A stretch of DNA of 39,737 nt. Source: Zygnema cylindricum. Its lineage: Eukaryota; Streptophyta; Zygnematophyceae; Zygnematales; Zygnemataceae. Every line of letters starts with the position of its first letter. Position 1 is the stretch's first letter. A program made the translations under genes and the position numbers. Below the pieces are notes generated by a model. It was not told where the DNA came from. It worked only from the letters and a program-made list of their open reading frames with translations, and made no database searches. The stretch is from positions 1 through 39,737 of the forward strand of contig JBBHKE010001819.1 of assembly GCA_037447655.1 (NCBI GenBank), read 5' to 3'. Positions 10,035 to 18,891 of this stretch are shown in pieces.

Positions 10035-10037
10035 TCA
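10035..10037 (-). other. In-frame TGA between protease and integrase of A1
   Basis: It is the only stop in the ~1448-codon gag-pol frame. The equivalent codon in A2 (near 20845) is AGG in T-R-K-G, and A1 reads T-stop-K-G. A nonsense mutation is the simplest reading. A readthrough site cannot be excluded. Confidence 0.8.
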
Positions 10038-11435
10038 GGTGAAGGTATCAAAATCTTTGTCATCTAACACAGACGTAGAGACAAGGTTTTTACTCAGCTG
10101 TGGAATGTAAAGTACATCTGAGAATGTAAGTATAGAAGTCTTACCCTCCACTAAGACTTTCAGATCTACTAATCCCACTAGATCTGTAGTAACCACTCTC
10201 CCATCCCCATACTCTATCTCTACAGTAGGAATCTTTCTTAACTTAGTGAAGAGTTCTTTATCACGACACATATGCATGGATGCACCTGAGTCGATGATCC
10301 ATCCTTCCTGTGGAGCTTCCCGGATGGCTCCAAGGGCACACTTCTGCCTCCGAGGAATCTCCTTCTCCTCCAAACTCTCGTCAAGAAGAAGCTCCCCATC
10401 ATCCTCAGAGGACTCATCCTCGGTTTCTCCAGACACCTTTGTAACCACAAGTGCATTTTTCTTCCCTTCGGAAGAACCCCCTCCACGGTTCTCTTGGAGC
10501 CTCAGCTCTGATAGCTTGACACAATCTGCAATAAAGTGCCCCGGCTTTTTGCAAAAATGACAAAGACCCTTTGGGGGCCTTTGTCCCCCTGAATGATCTC
10601 TTTCCCCTCTATAAGGTTTCTTTGGGTCCTTTCCCCATCGGTCCCCTCCTACTGCTAGAGCTTGAATGCTCTTTCCTCCTCTCCTAATCTCCATTGTGTT
10701 TTCCTGCACAAGTATCATCCTGACTACTGTGTTCCATTTCCATGAACTATCAGGCATTCCCTGTACTCGGTACACTAAGTTTTCGAACTCATTTGGTAAT
10801 TTCATGATAAGGGTGTTAACTTTCATTTTCATTGTACCTATCCACCCGGCACTTTCCATTTCTGTATACAAACAAGAAAGATCATTACAATAATCTAACA
10901 TCTTTCCTCCTTTGTAAGTGTAACTCAATAGCTTTTGCTCAGCCAACTGGAGCTCCTGAATAGTTCCAGCTCTATAAATTTCCACCAAACTCACCCACAA
11001 CTCCTCGGCCTTGTAAATGTGAAGATGAGGAGTGGCCAAACCTTGAGTGAGGTGCCTCAGAATGAAGTTCTTGGCAGCCATGTTTACATCCTCCCACATT
11101 TGAGTATCGTTCTCCACGGTCTTCACGATTGCCACTCCCGATACTATGGCAATAGGAGTAAGGGGTGTCTCCTTCCCTTTCCCCTTTTCGGACACACTGC
11201 TGTCCCCATCATCTGCCTCCTCCGCCGAGGCAGCCGTTGTTGCAGGAAACCTTACTCCTCCAAATCCTGGTGGAGTTCTTGAAGGTGGACGTTTCACTTG
11301 TCCACTGACGATACCCCAGTATCGTTTTTCACACAAAGCTCCCATCATCATGGCTTCCCAATAGATGAACCCAGATCCATTGAAGGTGGGCACCCTAGAG
11401 GGTGGGCCCATAATCTGCAATTCTGTGTCCTCCAT
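10035..11435 (-). CDS. Copia-A Gag-protease, starting inside the LTR
   Basis: This 466-codon frame encodes Gag plus aspartic protease. The ATG at 11435 lies 20 nt inside the 5' LTR, and the next codons cross the PBS (11415-11401). Met9, encoded by the PBS itself, is an alternative start. Gag begins with VPTFNGSGFIYWE (15-27) and has the helical core with YTYKGGKMLDYCNDL (172-186). A CX2CX4HX4C zinc knuckle is at C292-C295-H300-C305, for RNA packaging. The acidic region 336-358 precedes the protease, whose catalytic IDSGAS lies at 381-386. The frame ends at a TGA (10037-10035) between protease and integrase, and the downstream frame continues in phase. The leader is wholly LTR-derived, so any RNA signals must lie in U5 or gag. 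Confidence 0.9.
   Translation of the reverse strand: MEDTELQIMGPPSRVPTFNGSGFIYWEAMMMGALCEKRYWGIVSGQVKRPPSRTPPGFGGVRFPATTAASAEEADDGDSSVSEKGKGKETPLTPIAIVSGVAIVKTVENDTQMWEDVNMAAKNFILRHLTQGLATPHLHIYKAEELWVSLVEIYRAGTIQELQLAEQKLLSYTYKGGKMLDYCNDLSCLYTEMESAGWIGTMKMKVNTLIMKLPNEFENLVYRVQGMPDSSWKWNTVVRMILVQENTMEIRRGGKSIQALAVGGDRWGKDPKKPYRGERDHSGGQRPPKGLCHFCKKPGHFIADCVKLSELRLQENRGGGSSEGKKNALVVTKVSGETEDESSEDDGELLLDESLEEKEIPRRQKCALGAIREAPQEGWIIDSGASMHMCRDKELFTKLRKIPTVEIEYGDGRVVTTDLVGLVDLKVLVEGKTSILTFSDVLYIPQLSKNLVSTSVLDDKDFDTFT
11401..11415 (-). other. A1 primer binding site, half-tRNA-iMet type
   Basis: The - strand reads GATTATGGGCCCACC directly after the LTR end (GAATTGCA). From memory of the plant initiator tRNA-Met, positions 26-40 (end of D arm through anticodon loop to stem) are GGUGGGCCCAUAACC, which is complementary with one mismatch at the second PBS base. 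This is the half-tRNA mode known from Drosophila copia, not the usual 3'-CCA mode. The PBS lies in the gag frame as (Q-)I-M-G-P. Confidence 0.8.
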
Positions 11436-11549
11436 TGGACCACAGAATACAGGAAGCCTCTAGATAGTATTTAACTAACCCACTTTAAGCCACAACCACT
11501 GCTGCACAAGAAGGCAAACTGACAATTTGACTGCACCCCTGTGTAGCCT

Positions 11550-11629
11550 GGACTCCCTTGAGTCCGTAGAAAAAAGAATCACTGAAAACGGCCAACCAGG
11601 CGATAAGTTATAGGGTGGCAAAGATGCCA
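11550..11629 (-). promoter_or_regulatory. U5 leader hairpins of A1
   Basis: Two short stem-loops lie between the predicted promoter and the gag ATG. 11616-11629 is TGGCA-TCTT-TGCCA on the - strand, and 11550-11565 is GGACTC-AAGG-GAGTCC. The first keeps the loop of A2 hairpin 1 but has a different, still paired stem. The middle hairpin of other copies is weaker here (GCC..GGC). Copies in the 3' LTR are at 6161-6240. Confidence 0.6.
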
Positions 11630-12172
11630 ATTTATACAAACTCTCTGAGAGAGAGGACTATCTACCTAAATTTTCCTAAGTCCTAGTTTTTCCTAATTCC
11701 CTCTCACAGCTCCTATCTACTGCCTGTACGAACCAATCACAAAACTGTATAGTACTAGAAAGTACTACTGCCGATGTACTTTCTGTACGGCCTCTGTACG
11801 ACAAGGCCATAAGTGGACGCGTGTATACTTTCCACTCATCCGTACGTTCCTCGGAATTCCCGCGACCGAATGATGTTTCCCCACGTGGCGCCAAGTGATG
11901 CCACGTCACTAAATGCCAAAGTGACCACTCCGGGATTCCGGCGATGATGTGCGCCGTTGGATTATATGCGAAACGTAATCTTGGCCGGAATAAATACTTG
12001 CGCGATATTTGTTCCGATGTAGAAATAAAATGCGTGGTATCTGCTTTGAATTAGCGTCGTACGACGTACTTTATAAAACTGTATATATGTACGCCGTAAA
12101 CAGTTTTAGTTAGATGAACTCTATCCTTTCGAACTAAATATATATCTATCACATACCATAGCACTTAGCATT

Positions 12173-12252
12173 GGTCCTAGTCTATTAGGATAAAGCTGAC
12201 GGCTACCGGTCAACTTGACGAACCGAAGGTACCGGGATCAAATCTCTGGTCC
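12173..12252 (+). promoter_or_regulatory. Antisense tRNA-like module in A1 5' LTR
   Basis: This is the same motif pair as at 6784-6863. It would drive Pol III transcription opposite to the element, toward the start of U3, if active. Confidence 0.5.
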
Positions 12253-12462
12253 GTCAAGTATATTTTTAGTAACCTACTAAAAATAGCTGTCTGTTGAACT
12301 AAGGCAGCCATGGATCAACCTCTCTCTCTTTCCTTCAGTGACTACAGCAAGTATGGGGGCTAGAGAGCGGAGGTGGAGGCAGGCTGTCCGTCCTTTCCTT
12401 TTTCCTTTTATAAAAACATATTTAAACCTAGAAAATACTCTAGAAATCTATAAATTTCAACA

Positions 12463-12860
12463 GCTGCAACAACAACCGTTTGATGAAGGTATTTTATACG
12501 GTGATATTCGCGTCCGTGCATTTTGTTGATTTATATACGCCACTTCTTCCTTTAGTTGAATTAGATGAATTCAACGTCGCGTTACTGTTTAAATAGTTAT
12601 CACAACCCATGTATGTAATGATTCTTCTACGACTGGAAAAATAAGGCGGATGACTGTTTGATCGGCTGTGATTGTGTCGAACAAGAATCAAATCTTGGTC
12701 AGGTCACATATCCTTTTTGTTAGAGGTTAATATGTTTCCTTCTTTAGTGTGTTCTCTTTGACTGCCTGAAGGCAACCATGGCTGCCTAAGTCTCACTGAC
12801 TGCAACTAGTATGTAGACTTAGAGTGGCGACTAGGACAGGTAACTAGAAGTACAATTTCA
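12463..12860 (-). repeat. Copia-A LTR (copy A6), right part
   Basis: This is the continuation of the LTR interrupted at 6026, starting with the A1 target-site duplication gctgc. The segment 12768-12850 (tggctgcctaagtctca, gtgactgcaac, gagtggcg.ctaggacag, taactag) matches the end of the shared A3/A4 LTR at 34090-34165, giving orientation and family. The exact end (tttca at 12860) is uncertain because no polypurine tract or coding remnant follows. Confidence 0.65.
12628..12707 (+). promoter_or_regulatory. Antisense tRNA-like module in A6 LTR
   Basis: An A-box-like stretch (ggaaaaataaggcgg), a B-box-like stretch (gaatcaaatcttgg) and then tcaggtcac are followed by a run of five T (12712-12716), the kind of signal that ends Pol III transcripts. 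Order, spacing and strand match the other LTR copies. Confidence 0.5.
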
Positions 12861-13667
12861 AGAAGACTATCATTGGAGTTTCTATTTTAACATTCTCTCC
12901 TCTCGTAAGTCGCACCATCAATATCATCGACTCTCCAACGCCTGCAACGTCCACGTACTTGACGACCTTATCGCCGCGAAAACCAAAGGTTTTTCCATTT
13001 TCAATATTGACTCTTATATGTGTCTCGTCTATGTTCTCCACCAAGTCCTCGTTGAACCATCTTAACATCCACGAAGCAGTTGAAAAATAAATATAAAATC
13101 CAAAACACAAGTAAATACAATGAAAGAGGCAACAATCTCAAGTTACCTTCAAGACATCTTTAAGGCTAGGGGGATACAAAGACAACAATTAATCTTATTA
13201 CATTTTTTACCCTCAACAAACACGGAAAAGCAAATAACTCATACATTTAATACGACACAAAGCAAAAAAAGGAGCAAAGTACGATGCTTACTTGAGAGAA
13301 ATCCCTTTTTTAGAACTCCCATGTGATATGCCACCGTTTTCTCGATGTGTTCCTCCTTCTCCAAACTTAACTAAAGTTTTCCCTTTTGTGCTCCTGCGAC
13401 AATGTTGTACTTTTCTAAAAAACGTTAAATCGAATGCTTTGTGATCTTTATCTCATACTCAACACCAATATCATCATAAAATTCCGGCTTATACTCTTGT
13501 TTCATTCGACGATTGAGGTGACACGCCATATTTCCCACAATACATGTCGACATTTTTATGCCCGCCTTTTTGTATCGTTGAAATTCCTCCACTAATTCTT
13601 TGTGAACCATTGTAACCCATGGCAACTCTTTTCTTCCCCTCTTTGGTAAAGCCTTTGTCACTACCAC
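12844..13667 (-). pseudogene. DDE transposase remnant with probable intron
   Basis: This is a two-part coding region unrelated to copia. From 13667 down, one frame reads RGRKELPWVTMVHKELVEEF, then FLEKYNIV, then HIEKTVAYHMGVLKKGF, interrupted by two stop codons. It ends at a GTAAGC splice-donor-like site (13291). After about 200 bases of AT-rich DNA, a second part (below about 13065) reads WFNEDLVENIDETHI, TFGFRGDKVVKYVDV and then MILMVRLT and IETPMIVFLK, typical of the first catalytic Asp region of DDE_1/CENP-B-like transposases (D in NIDETH). The rest of the catalytic domain is missing on the 12844 side, where the A6 LTR lies. I recall similar proteins from oomycete genomes but could not search. 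Exact exon limits are inferred. Confidence 0.6.
13072..13291 (-). other. Probable intron in the DDE transposase remnant
   Basis: It is AT-rich and non-coding, with GTAAGC at its 5' end and several possible AG acceptors (best ...GATGTTAAG, near 13065-13073), placed between two conserved coding blocks that are contiguous in related proteins as I recall them. An internal insertion is the alternative. Confidence 0.4.
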
Positions 13668-13764
13668 GCTTCACCTTCTAAAGCCGGAAGAAGATAAGGT
13701 GCGCGTTGTTTCACTTAACTCTTTTAGGGTCGCCTTCCTTTCTATCCAGCACTGCCTTGCTTTC
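13668..13764. other. Non-coding gap after transposase remnant
   Basis: It could be the far upstream part of the transposon. No terminal repeat was recognised. Confidence 0.3.
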
Positions 13765-13870
13765 TGGTATTCTGCAATGGGAGCGGGGAAAAATTAAATA
13801 TAATGTCCAAATGATTATGGTATTCTGCAATGGGAGCGGGGAAAAATTAAATATAATGTCCAAATGAGTA
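13765..13870. repeat. 53-bp tandem duplication
   Basis: Two adjacent copies of a 53-bp unit starting tggtattctgcaatgggag (13765 and 13818) are almost identical, differing only near the end of the unit. It is a recent local duplication with no coding content. Confidence 0.9.
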
Positions 13871-14488
13871 AAGACAGTAACGTAAACGATGAAACAATAA
13901 AGCGTCAGAAGTGTTTCTACGACGACCAACGGTCTTCCTTAATTCAGCGATGACTTCTTTCTTGTTGCTAACTTGTTTTGCGTAGCAGTCTTGTTAAATC
14001 GGCGACGAGCAGCAGTCGTCAATAATAAAGCGATGAACAGTAGCGGTCGCTAATTCAACGACGACCAACAATCATCGCTGTATTAAAGAACTTTGGGCGA
14101 CAAAACGTACAGGGACGAGACAAAGTTGTCACCTGTTTACTGAAAAGGCGAAGTCGTTGCTATGTTAAAGAAAACACCAAAAATTCACAAAAGAACACAA
14201 TGTGGATTAATGGGATAACGATGGGGAGTGATAGAGTGAAGGAAGGGTAAAGTATATGTGACTATACGGGGGGGGGGGTAGGATCAGGAGAGGCATTTAA
14301 AGGAGGAAATAGAGTGGACGAGAGAGTGGGGAGCGGCAAACAATGTAGGTAGTTGGGGTTAGTTATATATAGGTATGGAGGAAAGGAAATAACTCCTACT
14401 TTTATAATACACTCCCGTAAAGTGTTTCGAAAACTTTTTTAAGGTCCTCCGGATAAGGTTCCTCTCTCCATTTGCATGGTGATCTTTT
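13871..14488. other. No gene; degenerate GCGACGA/TCGTC repeats and a poly-G run
   Basis: About 13930-14110 contains imperfect repeats of ttaattcagcgatga / ttaaatcggcgacga / gcggtcgctaattcaacgacga with internal inverted symmetry. A run of about eleven G lies near 14268. I see no protein or RNA gene. Confidence 0.4.
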
Positions 14489-14850
14489 CGTGCATGAGAG
14501 GCAAGCAAAGCGAAAAATGCATTATAACCAACAAACTCATTCTCATAAATATATACAAACGAAAAAATAAACATGGTCGATAGCGAAAAGTATGTACATC
14601 ATGGAAAAGAATAAATATGAATGTGAGGAAAAGAATAAGGGAAGAATACTCCCCTGATATGATATGGACCCGATAAATGCTGTCGTGCATGAGAGGCAAG
14701 CAAGGCAAAGCAGGCATTATAACCAGCAAGTCATGCTCAAAAAAATATACAAACGAAAAATGAACATGGACGAGGGTAAAAAGTATATACATCATGGAAA
14801 AGAATAAATATAAATGTGAGAAAAATGTTAAGAGAAGAATACTCCTTTGA
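14489..14850. repeat. 195-bp tandem duplication
   Basis: The unit starting cgtgcatgagaggcaagcaa at 14489 recurs at 14684, with similarity continuing through tacatcatggaaaagaataaat to gaatactcc near 14850. The copies are perhaps 85-90% identical by eye, so the duplication is older than the 53-bp one. The open frames overlapping it are repeat-derived and not gene-like. Confidence 0.85.
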
Positions 14851-15577
14851 TGTAATAATCAAATTTAGCTAAAAAAATGCTCTTTCGACCTCAAACTAAG
14901 TCACAAGCAAAATAAAAACAAACACCCAAACCGTTCTGCTGCCGTAGAAGGCACAATCGGATCCAGATGCTTCACCATACGACCTCCAATCCACCACTCC
15001 CAAGTAAGACGAGGGAAACCTTTCAGACTTGGCTCTGGGCCGCGTGGATTAAAAAGCTTAGGCAAGAATCAAGGAGAGAAATGTCCTTACACTACCTAGC
15101 CACTACCGCTAGCTAGGAAAAGAAAGGTGAAACACGAGCAATCGGGAGAGAGAGAGAGAGCAAGAGAGACGCTCTACCGCCAAGAGAAAATTGTTGTCCA
15201 AAAGCTAAAATTATAAGTCTGAAAATTAGCTTAATTAGAATCTTCGCTATGGTTATGCCAACCAAACCTACGTCTAAGCTAGTGTATATCAACGAAACTA
15301 CTTATGATGTTAGCCAATAGGAGGCCAACATCGTCTGCTGTACACTTAACAAAATACATCGTCCGAGGGTAAAAACTACAACGTGAATCGTTATTAGACT
15401 TATGTACGCTGTATCGGCACCGCGAAATTTTAACATTGATACCTTAAATATAATAAATTACACTATTTAAGGACGTGGATCATTAGCTACCACGTCTCTT
15501 GGCACTAAATTAGAATGAATGAGGCTATTTTTTTCTTTACACGAATAATTTTTATACGTTAATTACGATTCAAGGTG
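14851..15577. other. No gene recognised
   Basis: This is AT-rich intergenic DNA with a (GA)n microsatellite near 15149-15162. No significant open frame, tRNA or known repeat was recognised. It may be the nearest thing to host single-copy DNA in the window. Confidence 0.4.
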
Positions 15578-16398
15578 TAGTGTTGTGTATCGGTAAAAAA
15601 TTTATCGCGATAACACCGATACTGGTTGTTATTGGCTATTCAATAGTCAGAAGTCCCGATATATCGGTCCGAGACCAACAAATTCCATATTGGCGATAAC
15701 ATTAGAATATTATAGTATGCATCTAATAGTACTTTATACCATAGTGTATTATATTATTCAATTTATATAGCGTGTCATGCCACGTATATCTGTTTAATTG
15801 AAATTTATTATGGAGAGTGCAATACATAAACGTTGACAAATTTAACACAATACTTTATAGTTCTAAAACTATAGTACCAAAACGAAAATATTAAATTACG
15901 TTGTAAATTTGTAAATAAAACTTTTTTGAAAAACAAACAAGCAGACAAACAGACTAAACGAACATATCTGTCAGACTGCTGCCAATTAGTGCCACCATGG
16001 AAGTGATATGAGGGCGTAACAAATCTTGCAAAAAAAAAATAACTGTCAAAACGCCATTCTGGACGGGTATGAGAGCGTGGAATCCAAGTAAAATCCCCTT
16101 TAATTAGAAATAGTTAAAGAAATATCGCAATTTATACCGAAATCAGGGGGAAGAGGGTATGCGGCGCTTCCACGGAATAACACGTACAGTTGAGTGTACT
16201 CGCTGTACATTTATCAGCACGATCTGTACAGCTATCACCGATAGTTATCGTTATCGGTGTTACCGCCGATAAACAACCGATATAATCTGTTACTTATCCG
16301 CAATTACCCGATAGCAATATATCGTACCAATATATATTGGTAAATCGAAAATAGGCCCATATTGGTTATCGTCAAATCCTTACCGATACACAACACTA
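15578..16398. mobile_element. Non-autonomous DNA transposon with 19-bp terminal inverted repeats
   Basis: TAGTGTTGTGTATCGGTAA at 15578-15596 is exactly inverted at 16380-16398. Inside each end are many CCGATA/TATCGG and GATAAC motifs in both orientations, a subterminal pattern typical of hAT-like elements. The 821-bp interior is AT-rich and encodes nothing. I find no convincing 8-bp target duplication: tcaaggtg on the left and gtaaaaat on the right. A TA duplication (Tc1/mariner style) is formally possible because both ends carry TA. Confidence 0.7.
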
Positions 16399-16696
16399 GT
16401 AAAAATCCTCCCTGTCTACATGTGCGAGTGAACCTACATGGGTTCACGACTTCAATGCAAATCGATGAGAAGGCGCCAACGAAACATACATGGTACATGT
16501 AATTCGTACGTCGCGAAAGTTCAATTGAAGTGAAAGTACGACGAAAATAAAGGTACAAATGAAATATCACGTAGGTTCGTCCATCTCGTTTCATACTACT
16601 TCTAAATGATATCCGCTTACGTCATTCAAATCGCATACCAACAAACAAAACAAACAAACGCACTAAATCAGTATTGATTCCATTAGACGCGTGGAC
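16399..16696. other. No gene recognised
   Basis: Short intergenic stretch between the TIR element and the A3 3' LTR. It has several inverted words (cctacatggg, acatggtacatgt, tcgtacgtcgcga) but no recognisable gene. Confidence 0.35.
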
Positions 16697-17703
16697 TAAA
16701 ACTTTGCGACCTCCATAAGTTCTCAGAATAGGCAACTTACACTAAGCTTGTAGGATAGCCCTGCCCCCCTCGTGTTTGATCAAGATTGTTTGCCACCTTG
16801 ACAGACAATAGATTGAACCAACTCAACCAGAGTGAAGGCAAGACTCCTTTGAGTCTACTGCAAAAGAATCAAGCAATTTGCTCCCCTGAGCAGTTAGTTA
16901 TGGATGGTCAAAGATGACATTTTATACAGATGCTCTGAGAGAGAGAGGCGGCTACCTATGAATTGTCTAAGTCCTAAACCTTTTTCTAAACCCCCTTGTA
17001 CTAAAATACGACACTAATCCTATAACTGTGCAGTAGAGAAAGGTACTGGTGTCGGAGTACTTTTTGTACGGCCACTGTACCGCATGGCCAAGAAGTTGAC
17101 GCCTCTCTCAACTGGACTTGTTTTGATGCTCTCCAGAGAAGCCGCGAACCAATGAGACGGTGCCACGTGGTTTTTGGTGTAGTTATGACCGAAAACCGCC
17201 AAAGCGGCCATTACATGATGTTGGCTCGCACTATAGCTGTCCGATCCAAACTGGCTTTTAACACTGGTTGTTGAAACAAATGTTCGAAACATTTTTTTCG
17301 TGCGGTACTTTAATTCGCAATATGTGTTCAACTAGATCTATTCACTAAAGTCCACTTGCTTAGTTAAATGGAATTCTTTACGCGTATATCTTTAAATAGT
17401 TATCACACCCTATATATCTCAGTACAGTTCCTAGACTGTAGGACAAAGCTAATTGCTATCGCCTACTCTGACGGACAGTATTTACCGTCTAGCCTTTTTG
17501 GTAACTCAAACTTGGACTGCTCCCTGTCTCCTTAGACAGCCTATGCAACCATTGCTTTAACTCTCATTCTAGAATTTAGTGTTTGCGACAAGTGTGGAGA
17601 CTTCAAAGAGGAGTTAGAGGTAGGCTGCCTTTGCTTCTTTCCTAGTTTTCTTTTACACAATTTAGACTTGGAAAATACCTACCAAAAACCATTAATTTCT
17701 ACA
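16697..17703 (-). repeat. 3' LTR of A3
   Basis: It is placed between the match to the LTR end (gacctccataagttctcaga, also in the solo LTR) and the polypurine tract at 17704. It has lost the terminal TG (now ta). A CACGTG box (17164-17169), GTAC motifs and the U5 hairpins (16842-16855, 16879-16892, 16907-16918) are present. The tRNA-like module is only faintly visible at about 17425-17500. Confidence 0.75.
16842..16918 (-). promoter_or_regulatory. Three U5 hairpins in A3 3' LTR
   Basis: On the - strand these are GTCA-TCTT-TGAC (16918-16907), TGCTC-AGGG-GAGCA (16892-16879) and GACTC-AAAG-GAGTC (16855-16842). The order, spacing and 4-nt loops are the same as in A2. Confidence 0.6.
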
Positions 17704-18473
17704 CTCCCCTTAATTTCTAGTCATTTTCTAATTTAAGACCACACTTCTCTGTGCAAAAAAATAATTTCGAAGATGGTAAAGGTTGGGTCATCATATCTAC
17801 TACTATCTTACTATGTGGCCTGTACTCTAAACTAACTTTTTTGTTTTCTACTTTCTTTCTATCAAAACTAAGTATAATTTCCATCTCTTTGGCTTTGAAG
17901 TGGTGTTTGGGATTGGCAGCAATGGCAATGGCTGCTTGATTTTCACAAAAGATTTTATGCACACCATTTTGAAAATGACTAAGCTCACGAAGCAAAGACT
18001 TGACCCACATAAATTCTTTTATAGTAGAACAAGAGGCCATATACTCAGCCTCCATGGTTAACTAAGCAATTACCTTTTGCTGATTACTGCTCCAGCAACA
18101 TGCCCCATCTCCCGCATACAACACATTTCCAAAGGTACACCTCTTTATAGGAGCATCCCCATAACTGGCATCACTCCAAGTGGTGATGTTAGTGTTATCC
18201 CCACCCAAATGCAACCATAGATCTCTAGTCCCTATCAGATATCTAAGAACTTTCTTTGCTGCCTCCTAATCCCTTTTAATGGGGGTATTCAGACTCCTAC
18301 TTAACAATCCTATAGTTGCAGCAACATGAGACTGGGTACAATTCATAAAGTTGATTAAGCTGCCTACTACTTGTTTGTACAGAATAGTCTTGATGAACTT
18401 CTACTCTTTAGGACCTAGTTCATCATCCAAAGTTATAACACTCTCTTTCAAACCCCCCTCACTTCCCTTCTTT
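17704..18473 (-). pseudogene. A3 RNase H / RT end remnant
   Basis: This is the C-terminal Pol of Copia-A. On the - strand from 18473 it reads the IPYRQVVGSLI-like region, the TRPDIAAAVG-like region, SDASYGD (about 18165), then MEAEYMASCS (18055), CENQAAIAIAANPKHHFKAK and the end GLK.END near 17717. CDNQ has become CENQ, losing an RNase H Asp. Several stops are present. The remaining RT continues at 24685 beyond inserted A2. Confidence 0.85.
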
Positions 18474-18478
18474 AGTTC
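18474..18478. repeat. Left target-site duplication of A2 (agttc)
   Basis: agttc at 18474-18478 and 24680-24684 precisely flank the A2 LTR ends. Confidence 0.9.
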
Positions 18479-18631
18479 TGTTGAAAAGAGGTAATTAATA
18501 GTTCACTTCCCTATTTTAGTTTTGCTTTAAAGAAAGAGAGTGAGGATTAAAGGCGCGCCATGGCTGCCGCCATATTTAGAAAGTGTCAGTTTTTGAAGTA
18601 AAGGGTATTTTACTAAAATGATGCCTAAATC

Positions 18632-18694
18632 TAGGTTTGAACCTACGACCTCTAGATTCTCTATAGCCTAACGCCTTAACCATTAGGTGTTACG
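18632..18694 (-). promoter_or_regulatory. Antisense tRNA-like module in A2 5' LTR
   Basis: The - strand reads an A box TGGTTAAGGCG (18682-18672), a probable anticodon-arm region and a B box GGTTCAAACC (18643-18634), a tight match to tRNA internal promoters. T runs follow in the downstream direction. No full cloverleaf is obvious, so it is a tRNA-like fossil or a promoter module rather than a tRNA gene. The other copy is at 23942-24004. Confidence 0.6.
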
Positions 18695-18891
18695 AAACGT
18701 TACACGTGACGGGTTTCATAAATATATAAACATTAACGCATTAGCTAATTAACAATAGACTAACAAAAAGGAGCAATTCCTGTATGTACGCGAATCATAA
18801 CCATGTAAAATATGTTTTGATCCGACAGCCGGCATTATAACCGCCACGCAAAGTGAGCTTTTGGCGGCATACGGAGATAGCGAGACAAGGT

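Larger units (their letters stand above)
6027..12462 (-). mobile_element. Copia-A element A1, full length, young
   Basis: A 6.4-kb full-length Ty1/copia element in - orientation: 5' LTR 11416-12462, PBS 11401-11415, gag-protease-integrase-RT-RNase H, polypurine tract 7074-7085, 3' LTR 6027-7073. Both LTRs are 1047 bp and I see about four differences, indicating recent insertion. It sits inside the older Copia-A LTR A6. The coding region is one frame of about 1448 codons interrupted by a single TGA at 10037-10035. All catalytic residues I can check are intact, so it is the closest thing to an autonomous copy in the window. Confidence 0.92.
11416..12462 (-). repeat. 5' LTR of A1
   Basis: 1047 bp, TG..CA, nearly identical to 6027-7073. 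As the promoter LTR it contains a CACGTG box (11882-11887), clustered GTAC motifs (about 11725-11850), the antisense tRNA-like module, the U5 hairpins and the gag ATG 20 nt before its end. Confidence 0.92.

Noticed and set aside
13711-14795. Several 60-120-codon open frames on the - strand, some hydrophobic
   Set aside because: They overlap tandem duplications and low-complexity AT-rich DNA, show no domain, and the two longest (14359-14795) arise from the duplicated repeat itself.
16304-16594. 96-codon - strand open frame overlapping the right end of the TIR element
   Set aside because: It crosses the TIR boundary, has biased composition from GATA-rich subterminal repeats and resembles no family I know.
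18632-18694. Calling the LTR modules functional tRNA genes
   Set aside because: A and B boxes are present, but I cannot draw a full cloverleaf with acceptor stem and 7-nt anticodon loop in any copy. They are described as tRNA-like modules only.
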